Origin: Flagellimonas myxillae
Lineage (GTDB): Bacteria > Bacteroidota > Bacteroidia > Flavobacteriales > Flavobacteriaceae
DNA: 64,000 nt
Assembly: GCF_023502235.1 (NCBI RefSeq)
Contig: NZ_JAMFLY010000001.1
Span: 1,240,001-1,304,000 of the forward strand
Direction of reading: 5' to 3'
Position numbers and translations under genes: made by a program. The notes below the pieces were generated by a model. The model worked only from the letters and a program-made list of their open reading frames with translations, was not told the DNA's origin and ran no database searches. This document shows positions 44,168 to 53,311 of the stretch, in pieces; within the stretch, counting starts at the first letter, position 1; each line of letters begins with the position of its first letter.

Positions 44168-45041
44168 AAGCATTTTGGACCTTGTGGGCAACACACCCTT
44201 AGTGGAATCCAAGGTATTGAACATCAATCCCAATATTAAGTTGCTGTTTAAGCTGGAAGGTCAAAACCCAGGTGGAAGCGTAAAGGACCGACCTGCGCTC
44301 AACATGATCAGAAGCGGATTGGAACGTGGGGAAATCACCCAACGGACCAAGCTTATCGAGGCAACTAGCGGAAATACCGGAATTGCCCTGGCCATGATTG
44401 CTGGAGTATTTGGCTTGAACATTGAGTTGGTAATGCCCGAAAACTCAACTAAGGAACGTGTACAAACCATGAGGGCCTACGGAGCAAAGGTTACCCTCAC
44501 TTCCTCGGATATAGGGATTGAGGGAGCAAGGGACTATGCCGAGGCCAAGGTGAAAAATGAGGGCTATAAAATGTTGAACCAATTCGCCAATGATGACAAC
44601 TGGCGGGCTCATTACAAGTCAACTGGCCCAGAGATTTGGCAGGATACCCAAGGTGGCATTACCCACTTTGTTTCCAGTATGGGAACCACAGGTACCATAA
44701 TGGGCACCTCCACCTATTTAAAGGAACAAAATTCCGATATACAGATTGTCGGGGTACAACCCACGGATGACTCCCGGATTCCTGGGATTCGGAAATGGCC
44801 GGAAGCCTACTTACCAAAAATCTTCAATCCACAAAAAGTGGACACGGTGATGGAAGTAAGTCAAACGGAAGCAGAGGAAATGGCAAAACGATTGGCCAAG
44901 GAGGAAGGCATATTTGCCGGAGTGAGCAGTGGTGGTGCCGCTGTGGTGGCCTTGCGACTGGCCAGTACCCTTGAACAGGGAACCATTGTTTCCATTGTGT
45001 GCGACCGGGGCGACAGATACCTTTCCTCGGATTTATTCTGA
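44160..45041 (+). CDS. cysM: Cysteine synthase, CysM/CysK type
   Basis: 293 residues. PLP-dependent fold II enzyme: LVGNTPLVESKVL, PLP lysine Lys42 in PGGSVKDRPAL, phosphate loop EATSGNTGIALAM, GTTGTIMGTSTYL and the C-terminal GVSSGGAAVVALRLAS. It converts O-acetylserine and sulfide (or thiosulfate in the CysM branch) to cysteine. The eight-bp overlap with cysE indicates a translationally coupled cysteine operon. Whether it is CysK- or CysM-type cannot be settled by eye; length and N-terminus favour CysM. Confidence 0.92.
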   Translation: MSKSILDLVGNTPLVESKVLNINPNIKLLFKLEGQNPGGSVKDRPALNMIRSGLERGEITQRTKLIEATSGNTGIALAMIAGVFGLNIELVMPENSTKERVQTMRAYGAKVTLTSSDIGIEGARDYAEAKVKNEGYKMLNQFANDDNWRAHYKSTGPEIWQDTQGGITHFVSSMGTTGTIMGTSTYLKEQNSDIQIVGVQPTDDSRIPGIRKWPEAYLPKIFNPQKVDTVMEVSQTEAEEMAKRLAKEEGIFAGVSSGGAAVVALRLASTLEQGTIVSIVCDRGDRYLSSDLF

Positions 45042-45044
45042 TGA

Positions 45045-45842
45045 TTATTCCAATTCCTTTTTTATCCCATTTTGATAGATTTCAAATTGGTCTAGGTCGT
45101 TATGTTGCCCATTCGGTATGGTGTACATTATTTTATCCTGCTGCTGGATGGATTTAAATAGTTTCTCTCCAGAAGCATAGGGTACTATCCTATCCTCGGT
45201 ACCGTGAAAAATTCGGATAGGGGCGCTTACCGATTCCAAATATTTGTGGGAAGGTAACCGGTATTTCAGCATGTAATTTACAGGCAAAAAAGGGAATCTG
45301 CCTTGCGCCACCTCCAACAGGCTATAATAGGGAGTTTCCAACACCAATTTTTTGGGTTTGTTATTGGAAACCAAATGGGAAGCAATTCCAGTCCCAAGAG
45401 ATCGTCCATAAACAATGATCTTTTCTTCTGGGTGCTTTTCTTTAGCTAAATCATAAAAGCGCTGCGCATCTTCGTACAACAACTCTTCACTTCGCTCACC
45501 GGTGCTTTTCCCATACCCCCGATAGTCCATTACAATTACCTCGTATCCCAACTCCGTAAATGTGGAAGCTATTTGCCCCCATCTGGATAAGTCTCCCGCA
45601 TTCCCATGGAAATAAAGGATGAGTCCCTTTGGATTCTCCAAAACAAAGTGAAGCGCATTCAATCGAGATCCATCAGGAGTGTCCAAAAAAAGTTCTTCAA
45701 AGGGTTGGTCAAACGAATATTGATAATCTTGGGGCAACTGTGTTGGCAGGAAAATCAGTTTTTCTTGAAATGTGTAAAACATAAAGGAAATTAAAATTGA
45801 AGCGGTCAGCAGAACCCAAAAAATCCGTTTAAGCTTTTGCAT
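45045..45842 (-). CDS. Membrane-anchored alpha/beta hydrolase (copy 1)
   Basis: 265 residues with one N-terminal membrane helix (IFWVLLTASILISFMFYTF). BEM46/ABHD13-like hydrolase features: oxyanion HGN in LILYFHGNAGD, MDYRGYGKSTG, nucleophile Ser in YGRSLGTGIA, Asp in GTEDRIVP and His in NGQHNDL. Probably an esterase or acylhydrolase at the inner membrane. It overlaps a paralogue upstream by 14 bp, a tandem duplication; converges on cysM with a 3-bp gap. Confidence 0.85.
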   Translation of the reverse strand: MQKLKRIFWVLLTASILISFMFYTFQEKLIFLPTQLPQDYQYSFDQPFEELFLDTPDGSRLNALHFVLENPKGLILYFHGNAGDLSRWGQIASTFTELGYEVIVMDYRGYGKSTGERSEELLYEDAQRFYDLAKEKHPEEKIIVYGRSLGTGIASHLVSNNKPKKLVLETPYYSLLEVAQGRFPFLPVNYMLKYRLPSHKYLESVSAPIRIFHGTEDRIVPYASGEKLFKSIQQQDKIMYTIPNGQHNDLDQFEIYQNGIKKELE

Positions 45843-46704
45843 TGGCTCTTTTTGAGGAGTGTTTTACGTGAAAACTAGAGCCTTCCAAATCCACACTTTT
45901 AGGTTTCGTCGTTAAAATTTCGGTCAACATTTTGTGATAGGATTCAAAGTTGTTCAGGTTTTTGTGCCCCCCTCCTATTACCGTATATAGTTTGGTCAAC
46001 TTTGGTCGAATCTTGGAAAGTTTGACACTGGTTTTATAGGGAATCAGCTTGTCGTCGGTTCCGTGGATAATATGGATTGGGCAATTCACATATTTCAACC
46101 ATTTGTAGGTAGGCATTGGAAATTTAATCAGTACGGACAAGGGCATAAAAGGGATATACTTTTTTGCCACCTTGCTTAAACTGTAATACGGGGCATCCAA
46201 AATCAACATTCGGGGATTGTTCATGGAAGCCAACTTGGCCGCGAATCCGGATCCCATAGACCGGCCATACAGAATAATATATTTTTCATGGACCTTTTCC
46301 TTGAGCTTATTGTAGATGACCTGCATATCGCGTTTTACCGCTTTTTGCGTTCTTCGACCAGTACTTTTTCCGAATCCACGATAATCTACCATGATTACGT
46401 CGTACCCGTGTCTCGTAAAATCCACTGCAAATTTGCCCCACCCTTTAATACTCTTGGAATTTCCCTTTAGGTAGAATACGACTCCCTTGGGGTTTTCCGT
46501 CCTAAAACGTAGGCCGTTTATAATGGCTCCGTCCCTAGTTTCCACATTGTATTCCTCAGTTTCCTGATTGTCGTAATAAAATTGGAAATCCTGGGGAAGT
46601 TTTTCGGGTTTGAAAAGGAAATAATCCTGAAGAAAATACAGTAAAACACTGATCAGCACATAGACTGCGATGACAATGATTAAGATAAATACCCAGTTTG
46701 CCAT
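45829..46704 (-). CDS. Membrane-anchored alpha/beta hydrolase (copy 2)
   Basis: 291 residues from ATG 46704; a TTG 18 bp upstream is the alternative. It shares architecture with the downstream copy: membrane helix, KLPQDFQFYYD, MVDYRGFGKSTGRR, nucleophile YGRSMGSGFA, Asp in GTDDKLIP, His in GGGHKNL. Oddity: the oxyanion-hole segment is YLKGNSK where copy 1 has YFHGNAG, so the usual HG motif is lost. It also carries a basic tail (HVKHSSKRANAKA). Confidence 0.85.
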   Translation of the reverse strand: MANWVFILIIVIAVYVLISVLLYFLQDYFLFKPEKLPQDFQFYYDNQETEEYNVETRDGAIINGLRFRTENPKGVVFYLKGNSKSIKGWGKFAVDFTRHGYDVIMVDYRGFGKSTGRRTQKAVKRDMQVIYNKLKEKVHEKYIILYGRSMGSGFAAKLASMNNPRMLILDAPYYSLSKVAKKYIPFMPLSVLIKFPMPTYKWLKYVNCPIHIIHGTDDKLIPYKTSVKLSKIRPKLTKLYTVIGGGHKNLNNFESYHKMLTEILTTKPKSVDLEGSSFHVKHSSKRANAKA

Positions 46705-46959
46705 GTGCTGTGTTTTTCCCAAAATACAAAAAAAGAAATGTCGGGTTAAAAAATTTTGGAATTCAACGCCATCTTAATTGGATGCTTGGGATATTGTCCT
46801 ATACAAAAACAGGCTCAAAAAAATGGGCAAAGTTGTTGTTTCACAACAGTTTTTTCAGCTTACCCAACATTGCTAACGGTTCATCGAATAGATAAAAATA
46901 AAATGATTTGGAATGCCGTTCTTTGGATACATATTGAGCGTCCCAAATCTCAAAAATAC

Positions 46960-47442
46960 ATGAACCTAGTGCTGAACATACTTACCTGGCGGAGAAACAA
47001 TATCCTTGTCTTTATTGTCTTAGTGGCCTTGGCCATTTCTAATTTCTATGGTCTTTACACCAACAAGTTTTATTTTTTTAAACCGGACAACTACATATTT
47101 CCAATACTCTCCATAGTACATTTTATTTACCTCTATGTGCTCTGGTTTAAAATTACGGAAGGGGAATTGCCCGATCCCAAAATGAGAAATTTGGAATATA
47201 TTCTCTACGCAATAATGATTGTATATGCGTTTAAAATCTACGATACGGTAAATATCCTTACCTCTTATACAGAAGTTGAGAGCTATGTAATGCCAGCCAC
47301 CTTTAAACCAGTGGGTACGACTACCTTGGTTTTATACTGTTTATTGCCATTATTGACCTTGGTTTCCTTCCATCATCGAAAGCGGCTTGTCGGGCGGTAT
47401 AATTTTGAGAACTACAACGACAATCTGAACATTTGGATGTAA
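46960..47442 (+). CDS. Hypothetical four-helix membrane protein
   Basis: 160 residues from ATG 46960; the frame is open further upstream, but that stretch has no coding character. Four hydrophobic helices at about 15-30, 45-62, 76-92 and 120-140, ending in FHHRKRLVGRYNFENYNDNLNIWM. No family recognised. It lies divergent from the hydrolase pair and converges on the MoxR-like gene with a 3-bp gap. Confidence 0.6.
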   Translation: MNLVLNILTWRRNNILVFIVLVALAISNFYGLYTNKFYFFKPDNYIFPILSIVHFIYLYVLWFKITEGELPDPKMRNLEYILYAIMIVYAFKIYDTVNILTSYTEVESYVMPATFKPVGTTTLVLYCLLPLLTLVSFHHRKRLVGRYNFENYNDNLNIWM

Positions 47443-47445
47443 GCC

Positions 47446-48909
47446 TTAAAGCCCTCGGATATAGCTTCCGTATAAATCCTTAAACTGATACCCCTGCGTA
47501 AACCGATGTTTACTCAATTTTTTATGGGCTACCAATCCCCAAAGCAATAGCTCTTTAATAAAATAGGTGTCCTCTTTTGCCAGTGAAGGATGGTACTCCC
47601 CAACAAGTGCATTTAACGGGGCGATGGAATCCAATTTATTCTGATATTCCTCATCGTTGTCTTCATCCAAGAGATCAAACCCTTCGCCCTCAAAAAACCA
47701 ATGGATCAATTCGTCGTAGACAGTTTCCGCGTCCTTGCGTTCCAATTTGGCAATTTTGGGGAAATAATTGGGAAATAAGGATTTGATGGCTTCGTCAACC
47801 AAAATTTCAGCCACGGTTCCGGCTCCTTCCTGTTCACCCTCGTAAACCAGTTCAATTTTTCCCGTGATGGATGGGATTACTCCCATAAAATCGCTCAGTC
47901 GCACAGTGGTCTTTTTTTCCTTGGCCCGAATCATCCTACGTTCGGCCGCACTCAAGAGATTTTCAAAAGCCGTTATGCTCATTCGGGCACTCACTCCGCT
48001 TTTGGCATCTACATACTCACTTTTTCGTGCCTCAAAACTAATCTGTTCCAATACATCCAAGGCAAGTTCCGGCACATAGATCACATCCTTCTGTCGCGAA
48101 TCCAACCTGGATTCTTGCAAGGTGATCTTTTTGGCAATTTCCAAGTTTTCCGGATAGTGGGTCAATATTTGAGAGCCGATACGATCTTTTAATGGAGTTA
48201 CTATACTGCCCCTATTGGTATAATCCTCCGGGTTCGCCGTAAACACAAACTGGAGATCCAAAGAAAGGCGAAGTTTAAATCCCCGAATCTGTATGTCCCC
48301 TTCCTGTAGGATATTGAACAAGGCCACTTGGATTCTAGCTTGAAGATCGGGCAATTCATTTATCACAAAAATACTGCGGTTCGCCCTAGGGATCATCCCA
48401 AAATGAATGACCCTGTCATCTGCATAGGACAACTTGAGGTTCGCGGCCTTGATGGGGTCGATATCCCCAATTAAATCCGCCACGGTTACATCTGGGGTGG
48501 CCAGTTTTTCATAAAAACGTTCCTCCCGGTGAATCCATCCGATTGGGGTGTCATCCCCCTTTTCCTTAATCAATTCCGTTGCATATCTGGAGATGGGGGC
48601 CAGTGGGTCGTCATTGATTTCAGAACCCTCAACAATGGGAATCCACTCGTCCAGCAATTGTACCATCAGCCGGGCCAATCTGGTCTTGGCCTGTCCGCGA
48701 AGCCCTAAAAGATTGATATTATGTCGGGATAAAATCGCACGTTCCAATTCAGGGATAACGGAATTCTCATACCCCCAAACCCCTTGAAACGTATCCTCTC
48801 CCTTACCAATTTTGACCAATAGGTTTTCCCTCAGTTCGTCCTTGATACTTTTACTTTTATAGCCCGAAGCCTTAAGTTGGCCAAGGTTTTTAATCTTATT
48901 GTGATCCAT
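47446..48909 (-). CDS. MoxR/magnesium-chelatase-like AAA+ ATPase
   Basis: 487 residues. Walker A GLRGQAKT at 69-76; sensor and pore features include FGMIPRANRSIFVINELPDL (Walker B region with Asn-Glu in place of Asp-Glu), VFTANPEDYTNRG and LKDRIGSQILTHYP. The layout is that of ChlI/MoxR chaperones that work with a VWA protein to remodel or insert metal or cofactors into targets. The VWA partner follows upstream at 48957-50111 in the same orientation, 47 bp away. The target is unknown. Confidence 0.88.
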   Translation of the reverse strand: MDHNKIKNLGQLKASGYKSKSIKDELRENLLVKIGKGEDTFQGVWGYENSVIPELERAILSRHNINLLGLRGQAKTRLARLMVQLLDEWIPIVEGSEINDDPLAPISRYATELIKEKGDDTPIGWIHREERFYEKLATPDVTVADLIGDIDPIKAANLKLSYADDRVIHFGMIPRANRSIFVINELPDLQARIQVALFNILQEGDIQIRGFKLRLSLDLQFVFTANPEDYTNRGSIVTPLKDRIGSQILTHYPENLEIAKKITLQESRLDSRQKDVIYVPELALDVLEQISFEARKSEYVDAKSGVSARMSITAFENLLSAAERRMIRAKEKKTTVRLSDFMGVIPSITGKIELVYEGEQEGAGTVAEILVDEAIKSLFPNYFPKIAKLERKDAETVYDELIHWFFEGEGFDLLDEDNDEEYQNKLDSIAPLNALVGEYHPSLAKEDTYFIKELLLWGLVAHKKLSKHRFTQGYQFKDLYGSYIRGL

Positions 48910-48956
48910 TTTTATTCTGCGCTTATCGGTACAAATTGTACCGGTAGATTTTTATT

Positions 48957-50111
48957 CTATTTGATTCTTTTTCTTCTATTTTGTTCGTAATCTTCAAAAA
49001 TCATTTCACCCAAACCCTTTAGTCCGGTATAAAAAGCCTTGCCCTTATTCGCTTTGGTAAACTCTCGTACAAACCGCATCAGGTAAGGGTCTTCGGCGAT
49101 CATAAACGTGGTGATTGGAATGTGGAGTTTTCTTGCCTGTTGTGCCATGGTATAACATTTTTCAACAATGTAATCGTCCAGGCCAACGCTGTTTTTGTAA
49201 TAATCCCCATTGGGAAGCCTCAAACAAGATGGTTTGCCATCCGTAATCATAAAAATTTGTTTGTTGGTATTCCGCTTCCTTCGCAGCATGTCCATGGCCA
49301 GTTGTAATCCGGCTACGGTATTGGTATGGTAGGGCCCCACCTTTAAATAAGGTAATTCCTTTATGGAAATGGGCCATGCATCATTACCAAAAACAAGGAT
49401 GTCCAAGGTGTCTTTGGGATATCGCGTGGTGATAAGTTCTGCCAAAGCCATAGCCACCTTTTTGGCTGGGGTAATGCGATCTTCACCATATAGGATCATG
49501 CTGTGGCTGATATCGATCATTAGCACCGTACTCATTTGGGCCTGGTATTGTGTATCCTCAACCACAAGATCTTCCTCGCTTAGGGAAAAATTGTCCAAAC
49601 CATGGTTGACCTGTGCATTTTTGAGGCTTTCGGTCATTGAGATATGCTCCAGGGCATCCCCAAAACGATATTCCCGAAACTCCCCAGTATGCTCATCTCC
49701 CCTGCCCGATTTTCCGGTTTTATGGTTTCCGGCACCGCTTCGTTTCAGTTTACCAAATATTTGGTCCAACGCCCTTTTACGCAACATGCGTTCCAGTTTG
49801 GCGGTTATCGACAAACTGCCGCCATTACCTTCGCCCTCTTCACCCTCTTCGCCTTCGCCCTGCTCCCCATCCGTATCAAATTCTTCCCGGATAAATCCCT
49901 TGGCCTTTAGGTCCTCAATAAAATCATCGATGGTGTAGTCGTCATCGGTAAGTTCATACTCCTTGTCCAGTTCCCGCAACCAATCCAAGGCTTCCTCTAC
50001 ATCACCGGAAGTATGTGTGACCAATTCTTGAAAAATCTCAAAAAGTTTTTCAAAAGGAGTTTGATGGGGCGCTTCATAAGTGGTGAAGCGAAATCCCTTT
50101 CTAGTGTTCAT
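48957..50111 (-). CDS. VWA-domain partner of the MoxR-like ATPase
   Basis: 384 residues from ATG 50111 (MNTRKGFRFTTYEAPHQTPF); starts at 50135 or 50150 would add hydrophobic residues without homology. The N-terminal helical part (FEKLFEIFQELVTHTSGDVEEALDWL) precedes a Glu/Gly-rich linker, then a VWA domain with MIDAS residues DISHS (LMIDISHSMILYGEDR), Thr in HTNTVAGL and Asp in MITDGKPSCL. It likely presents substrates to the adjacent AAA+ ATPase in the cytoplasm. Confidence 0.88.
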   Translation of the reverse strand: MNTRKGFRFTTYEAPHQTPFEKLFEIFQELVTHTSGDVEEALDWLRELDKEYELTDDDYTIDDFIEDLKAKGFIREEFDTDGEQGEGEEGEEGEGNGGSLSITAKLERMLRKRALDQIFGKLKRSGAGNHKTGKSGRGDEHTGEFREYRFGDALEHISMTESLKNAQVNHGLDNFSLSEEDLVVEDTQYQAQMSTVLMIDISHSMILYGEDRITPAKKVAMALAELITTRYPKDTLDILVFGNDAWPISIKELPYLKVGPYHTNTVAGLQLAMDMLRRKRNTNKQIFMITDGKPSCLRLPNGDYYKNSVGLDDYIVEKCYTMAQQARKLHIPITTFMIAEDPYLMRFVREFTKANKGKAFYTGLKGLGEMIFEDYEQNRRKRIK

Positions 50112-50187
50112 AGCCATTACATAAAAATACGGCATTTCTATGTAATCCAAAGTGGTTTAGAGAAACCTTAACGCTGGTTCCAGCTTG

Positions 50188-50787
50188 CTATTTATGCCTT
50201 TTTCGAAGGGTTTGCACAATGTCTTCCAACTCATATCCCTTAGCTTGGAGCAATATCAGAAAATGGAACAGTAAATCGGCGCTTTCGTTAAGAAATAGTT
50301 CTTCATTATCGTCCTTGGCCTCAATAACGGTTTCCACGGCTTCTTCCCCCACCTTCTGTGCAATTTTATTGATGCCTTTTCGAAATAGGGAAGCCACATA
50401 GCTGTCTGGATTTTCCTGATCGACCTTTCTTGAGGTAATAATGTTTTCCAAAGTGGAAAGAAAACCATAGTCCTGAATATTATCTTCGCCCCAACAGGTT
50501 TCGGTTCCTTTATGACATGTAGGTCCTGCAGGATTTACCTTGATCAACAAGGTGTCCTTGTCACAATCGTTACTGATACTGATCAACTCCAAAAAATTGC
50601 CGCTTTCCTCCCCTTTGGTCCAAAGGCGTTGTTTACTGCGACTGTAAAAAGTAACTTTTTTGGTCTTCAGTGTAGATGCTACTGCCTCTTGATTCATATA
50701 ACCCAACATCAACACATTTTTAGTTTTTGCGTCTTGTACTATTGCCGGGACAAGTCCGTCGCCGTTTTTGTTGAAGTCTATTTCCAT
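50188..50787 (-). CDS. hisI: Bifunctional phosphoribosyl-AMP cyclohydrolase/phosphoribosyl-ATP pyrophosphatase
   Basis: 199 residues. The N-terminal HisI part (VLMLGYMNQEAV, TFYSRSKQRLWTKGEESGNFL, zinc ligands in DCDKDTLL and GPTCHKGTETCWG) is joined to the HisE part (SRKVDQENPDSYVASLF, KVGEEAVETVIEAK, ESADLLFHFLILL). It performs steps 2 and 3 of histidine synthesis. Last gene of the his operon; two short hairpins lie after it (50154-50167 and 50172-50183) without a clear U-tract. Confidence 0.95.
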   Translation of the reverse strand: MEIDFNKNGDGLVPAIVQDAKTKNVLMLGYMNQEAVASTLKTKKVTFYSRSKQRLWTKGEESGNFLELISISNDCDKDTLLIKVNPAGPTCHKGTETCWGEDNIQDYGFLSTLENIITSRKVDQENPDSYVASLFRKGINKIAQKVGEEAVETVIEAKDDNEELFLNESADLLFHFLILLQAKGYELEDIVQTLRKRHK

Positions 50788-50812
50788 AATTTATTTTCTT
50801 GACCGTTCGCTA

Positions 50813-51568
50813 TCACAAACGAACCGGTATTCCTTCTTCTTTTAATTCCGTTTTTAAATCTTTTATGGCGATTTCCTTAAAATGAAAAATACTTGCGGCA
50901 AGGGCAGCATCGGCTTTTCCATCTGTAAAAGTATCTGTAAAGTGCGAAATCGCTCCAGCACCTCCGGATGCTATGATTGGGATATTCACCAAATCCGATA
51001 ATTTGGCAAGGGCTTGGTTGGCAAACCCATTTTTGGTTCCATCGTGGTCCATCGAAGTAAACAGGATTTCCCCTGCGCCCCTTTCTTCCACTTCTTGCGC
51101 CCATTCAAACAAGTCCCGTTCCGTAGGAACCTTACCACCAACCAAATGTACCTTCCAATGGCCATCAATTTGTTTGGCATCTATGGCCACCACAATACAT
51201 TGGGAACCAAACTTTGCTACCAACTCATTGATCAATTCAGGGCGTTTTACCGCAGAGGAATTTATGGACACCTTGTCGGCCCCATTCTGAAGCAATATGT
51301 CCACATCTTCGATAGATGAAATTCCACCCCCAACGGTAAACGGGATATTGACCTTTTCCCCAACATGATAGACCAGCTCGGCTAAAGTTTTTCTTTTCTC
51401 CTCAGTGGCTGATATATCCAGGAATACCAATTCGTCGGCACCTTCTTGAGCATAGATTGCAGCAAGTTCCACAGGGTCTCCTGCATCCCTTAAATCTACA
51501 AAATTGACCCCTTTTACGGTTCGGCCATCTTTGATATCCAGACAGGGTATGATTCTTTTTGTTAGCAT
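50813..51568 (-). CDS. hisF: Imidazole glycerol phosphate synthase, cyclase subunit
   Basis: 251 residues. (beta/alpha)8 barrel signatures: [27 protein letters not shown] with catalytic Asp11, [20 protein letters not shown], and the second catalytic Asp in [13 protein letters not shown]. It uses ammonia from HisH to close the imidazole ring. 25 bp upstream of hisI and 39 bp after the four-helix-bundle gene. Confidence 0.96.
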   Translation of the reverse strand: MLTKRIIPCLDIKDGRTVKGVNFVDLRDAGDPVELAAIYAQEGADELVFLDISATEEKRKTLAELVYHVGEKVNIPFTVGGGISSIEDVDILLQNGADKVSINSSAVKRPELINELVAKFGSQCIVVAIDAKQIDGHWKVHLVGGKVPTERDLFEWAQEVEERGAGEILFTSMDHDGTKNGFANQALAKLSDLVNIPIIASGGAGAISHFTDTFTDGKADAALAASIFHFKEIAIKDLKTELKEEGIPVRL

Positions 51569-51607
51569 GTTCTTAAGTTAGAAGTACGACATATCAAGTA
51601 CAAGGTG

Positions 51608-51964
51608 TTACTTGCTTATTTGGTTTTTTCGTGTTGTTTTGATTGATGCAACAATTATCGCCAGTATTTCTTGAGCCTCCTTATGTAACTCCTTGATTTC
51701 TTCATGATTCGAATCGGAGATTTGTAAAAAAAGTTCCAGCCAATAAGCGGACTCATCCGCTTCCTCTTCAACTATTTTCAATTTATTAATAAAATCTGCC
51801 GTGGATTTTGCTCGTTGCGAAGCTCTATAGTTGGCCCCCACCGAACTAGAACTGCGCAATAGTTGATTTACATAATTGGAGAACTCCCTAGTCTTTGGAA
51901 GCTTGGTGCAAAGTTCCCAACAGTTCACTGCAAATGTCTTGGTTCTCAATTTTAAATCCTGCAT
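51608..51964 (-). CDS. Four helix bundle protein (23S rRNA intervening-sequence/Avd-like family)
   Basis: 118 residues of heptad-rich helices. Motifs: LKLRTKTFAVNCWELCTKLPKTREFSNYVNQLLRSSSSVGANYRASQRA, FINKLKIVEEEADESAYWLELFLQ, EIKELHKEAQEILAIIVASIKT. This matches the family first seen in 23S rRNA intervening sequences and related to the Avd accessory protein of diversity-generating retroelements; here it is neither in an rRNA gene nor near a reverse transcriptase. It sits inside the his operon, next to an eight-copy 7-bp repeat, and looks inserted. It probably binds nucleic acid. Confidence 0.85.
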   Translation of the reverse strand: MQDLKLRTKTFAVNCWELCTKLPKTREFSNYVNQLLRSSSSVGANYRASQRAKSTADFINKLKIVEEEADESAYWLELFLQISDSNHEEIKELHKEAQEILAIIVASIKTTRKNQISK

Positions 51965-51968
51965 ATTT

Positions 51969-52024
51969 CTAACCTCTAACCTCTAACCTCTAACCTCTAA
52001 CCTCTAACCTCTAACCTCTAACCC
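51969..52024. repeat. Tandem repeat, CTAACCT x8
   Basis: Eight consecutive 7-bp units CTAACCT (the last reads CTAACCC) run from just before the four-helix-bundle start into the 3' end of the DinB-like gene, whose TAG stop (52018-52020) lies in the final unit. Such arrays are prone to slippage, but the unit count does not change the coding part of either gene. Confidence 0.95.
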
Positions 52025-52536
52025 TCATTCTTCGCATTCAAATCCATACCATCATAAAAACCCAAATCGGAATCGTTAAGCATTTTGGTCCAGAGGGCAA
52101 TTTGTCCTGTGTGGTAAGAGAAATGCTCTACCACATGTACCATATTTCCAATGCCTGAAAACTCGAAACCTTGGACCGATCGTTTCCTCAACAACTCCCT
52201 CAAAGGGGTATTTGTAAACGCAAGTTTGGCCTTGGCCACCGTTTCACTCAGTTTTTGGAACAATTCCATTTTATTATAGCCTTCCAACATTGTAAATTCT
52301 TTATCCCGGTCTCGATTGTCCTCCAATCCTTCCAAGGATGCAATCCCATATTGCGTGATGTTGCCGCAGAGATGCAAGATCAAATTCCCGATACTATTGG
52401 TAAAGGAATTCGGTTTCTTCCAAATGGCATCTTCTGGAAGTTTATCCAAACAAATTTTGACCATACGCAGACTTTCATCCATTCTGTACGATACATTCTG
52501 TATGAATTCTTGTTGCAATTGTTCAACCTGTTCCAT
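52018..52536 (-). CDS. DinB/DUF664 family protein
   Basis: 172 residues from ATG 52536, 14 bp inside the hisA 3' end. Four-helix DinB-like fold; candidate metal histidines in [11 protein letters not shown] and [18 protein letters not shown]. The family contains thiol transferases (bacillithiol, mycothiol-dependent) and unknowns. No link to histidine synthesis is known, and its place in the operon may be incidental. Its stop lies in the CTAACCT repeat. Confidence 0.85.
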   Translation of the reverse strand: MEQVEQLQQEFIQNVSYRMDESLRMVKICLDKLPEDAIWKKPNSFTNSIGNLILHLCGNITQYGIASLEGLEDNRDRDKEFTMLEGYNKMELFQKLSETVAKAKLAFTNTPLRELLRKRSVQGFEFSGIGNMVHVVEHFSYHTGQIALWTKMLNDSDLGFYDGMDLNAKNEG

Positions 52537-53308
52537 GTTCCAATATAAAGTTTTCAAGCTGCTTTAAACTTATCCGGTTTTCATAAATGGCCTTGCCAAT
52601 TATGGTTCCCTCACATCCCATTTCAGCCAGTTTTGGAAGTTCATCATAGTCCGAAATGCCTCCGCTGGCAATAAGTTGTATCCCAATAACTTCTTTATCC
52701 TCGACGCCGCTACCACTAATTTTGGTTTCAATCTTCTTGGTCTTATCCAAGATTTTCTGGTAAAGGTCGTAACTGGGACCTTTGAGCATCCCATCTTTGC
52801 TGATATCGGTACAGATTACGTATTTAATTCCATTTTGTTGATAGGACCGGATGAACGGAACCAGGGACTTGTCGGATTCTTCCAGCCATCCTGAAACAGC
52901 TACTTTTTCGTCCATAGCGTCGGCCCCCAAAATGATCTTTTCCGGACCGTATTTGTGCAACCATCCCAAGAACACTTTTTTATCCTTAACGGCGATACTT
53001 CCCCCGGTAATCTGCGAAGCCCCAGATTCAAAGGCGATATGCAAATCCTCGTCAGACTTGAGGCCACCACCAAAATCAATTTTTAATCCTGTTTTGGAAG
53101 CAAGGGTCTCAAGAATCCTGTGGTTGACAATGTGCTTGGATTTAGCACCGTCCAAATCAACTAAATGTAAATATTGGATTCCGCTGTCTTCAAAAGCTTT
53201 GGCAACTTCCAACGGATTTTCATTGTAAACCTTTTTGGTATCATAATCCCCTTTGGATAGCCGGACGCATTTACCGTCAATAATATCAATAGCTGGAATA
53301 ATCCTCAT
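52523..53308 (-). CDS. hisA: Phosphoribosylformimino-5-aminoimidazole carboxamide ribotide isomerase
   Basis: 261 residues. Barrel motifs [26 protein letters not shown] with catalytic Asp8, [31 protein letters not shown] with the second Asp, and [13 protein letters not shown]. Step 4 of histidine synthesis. It is about 20 residues longer than usual; the extra stretch lies around [19 protein letters not shown] before the GGIS strand. Confidence 0.95.
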   Translation of the reverse strand: MRIIPAIDIIDGKCVRLSKGDYDTKKVYNENPLEVAKAFEDSGIQYLHLVDLDGAKSKHIVNHRILETLASKTGLKIDFGGGLKSDEDLHIAFESGASQITGGSIAVKDKKVFLGWLHKYGPEKIILGADAMDEKVAVSGWLEESDKSLVPFIRSYQQNGIKYVICTDISKDGMLKGPSYDLYQKILDKTKKIETKISGSGVEDKEVIGIQLIASGGISDYDELPKLAEMGCEGTIIGKAIYENRISLKQLENFILEHGTG

Positions 53309-53311
53309 TTT

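Noticed and set aside
46756-46959. N-terminal extension of the four-helix membrane protein
   Set aside because: The segment looks like translated non-coding DNA, and the ATG at 46960 places the first membrane helix normally.
50154-50183. Two short hairpins after hisI
   Set aside because: Stems of only five pairs without a T-run; not called as a terminator.
51608-51964. Diversity-generating retroelement suggested by the Avd-like protein
   Set aside because: No reverse transcriptase, template/variable repeat pair or C-type lectin target is present nearby.
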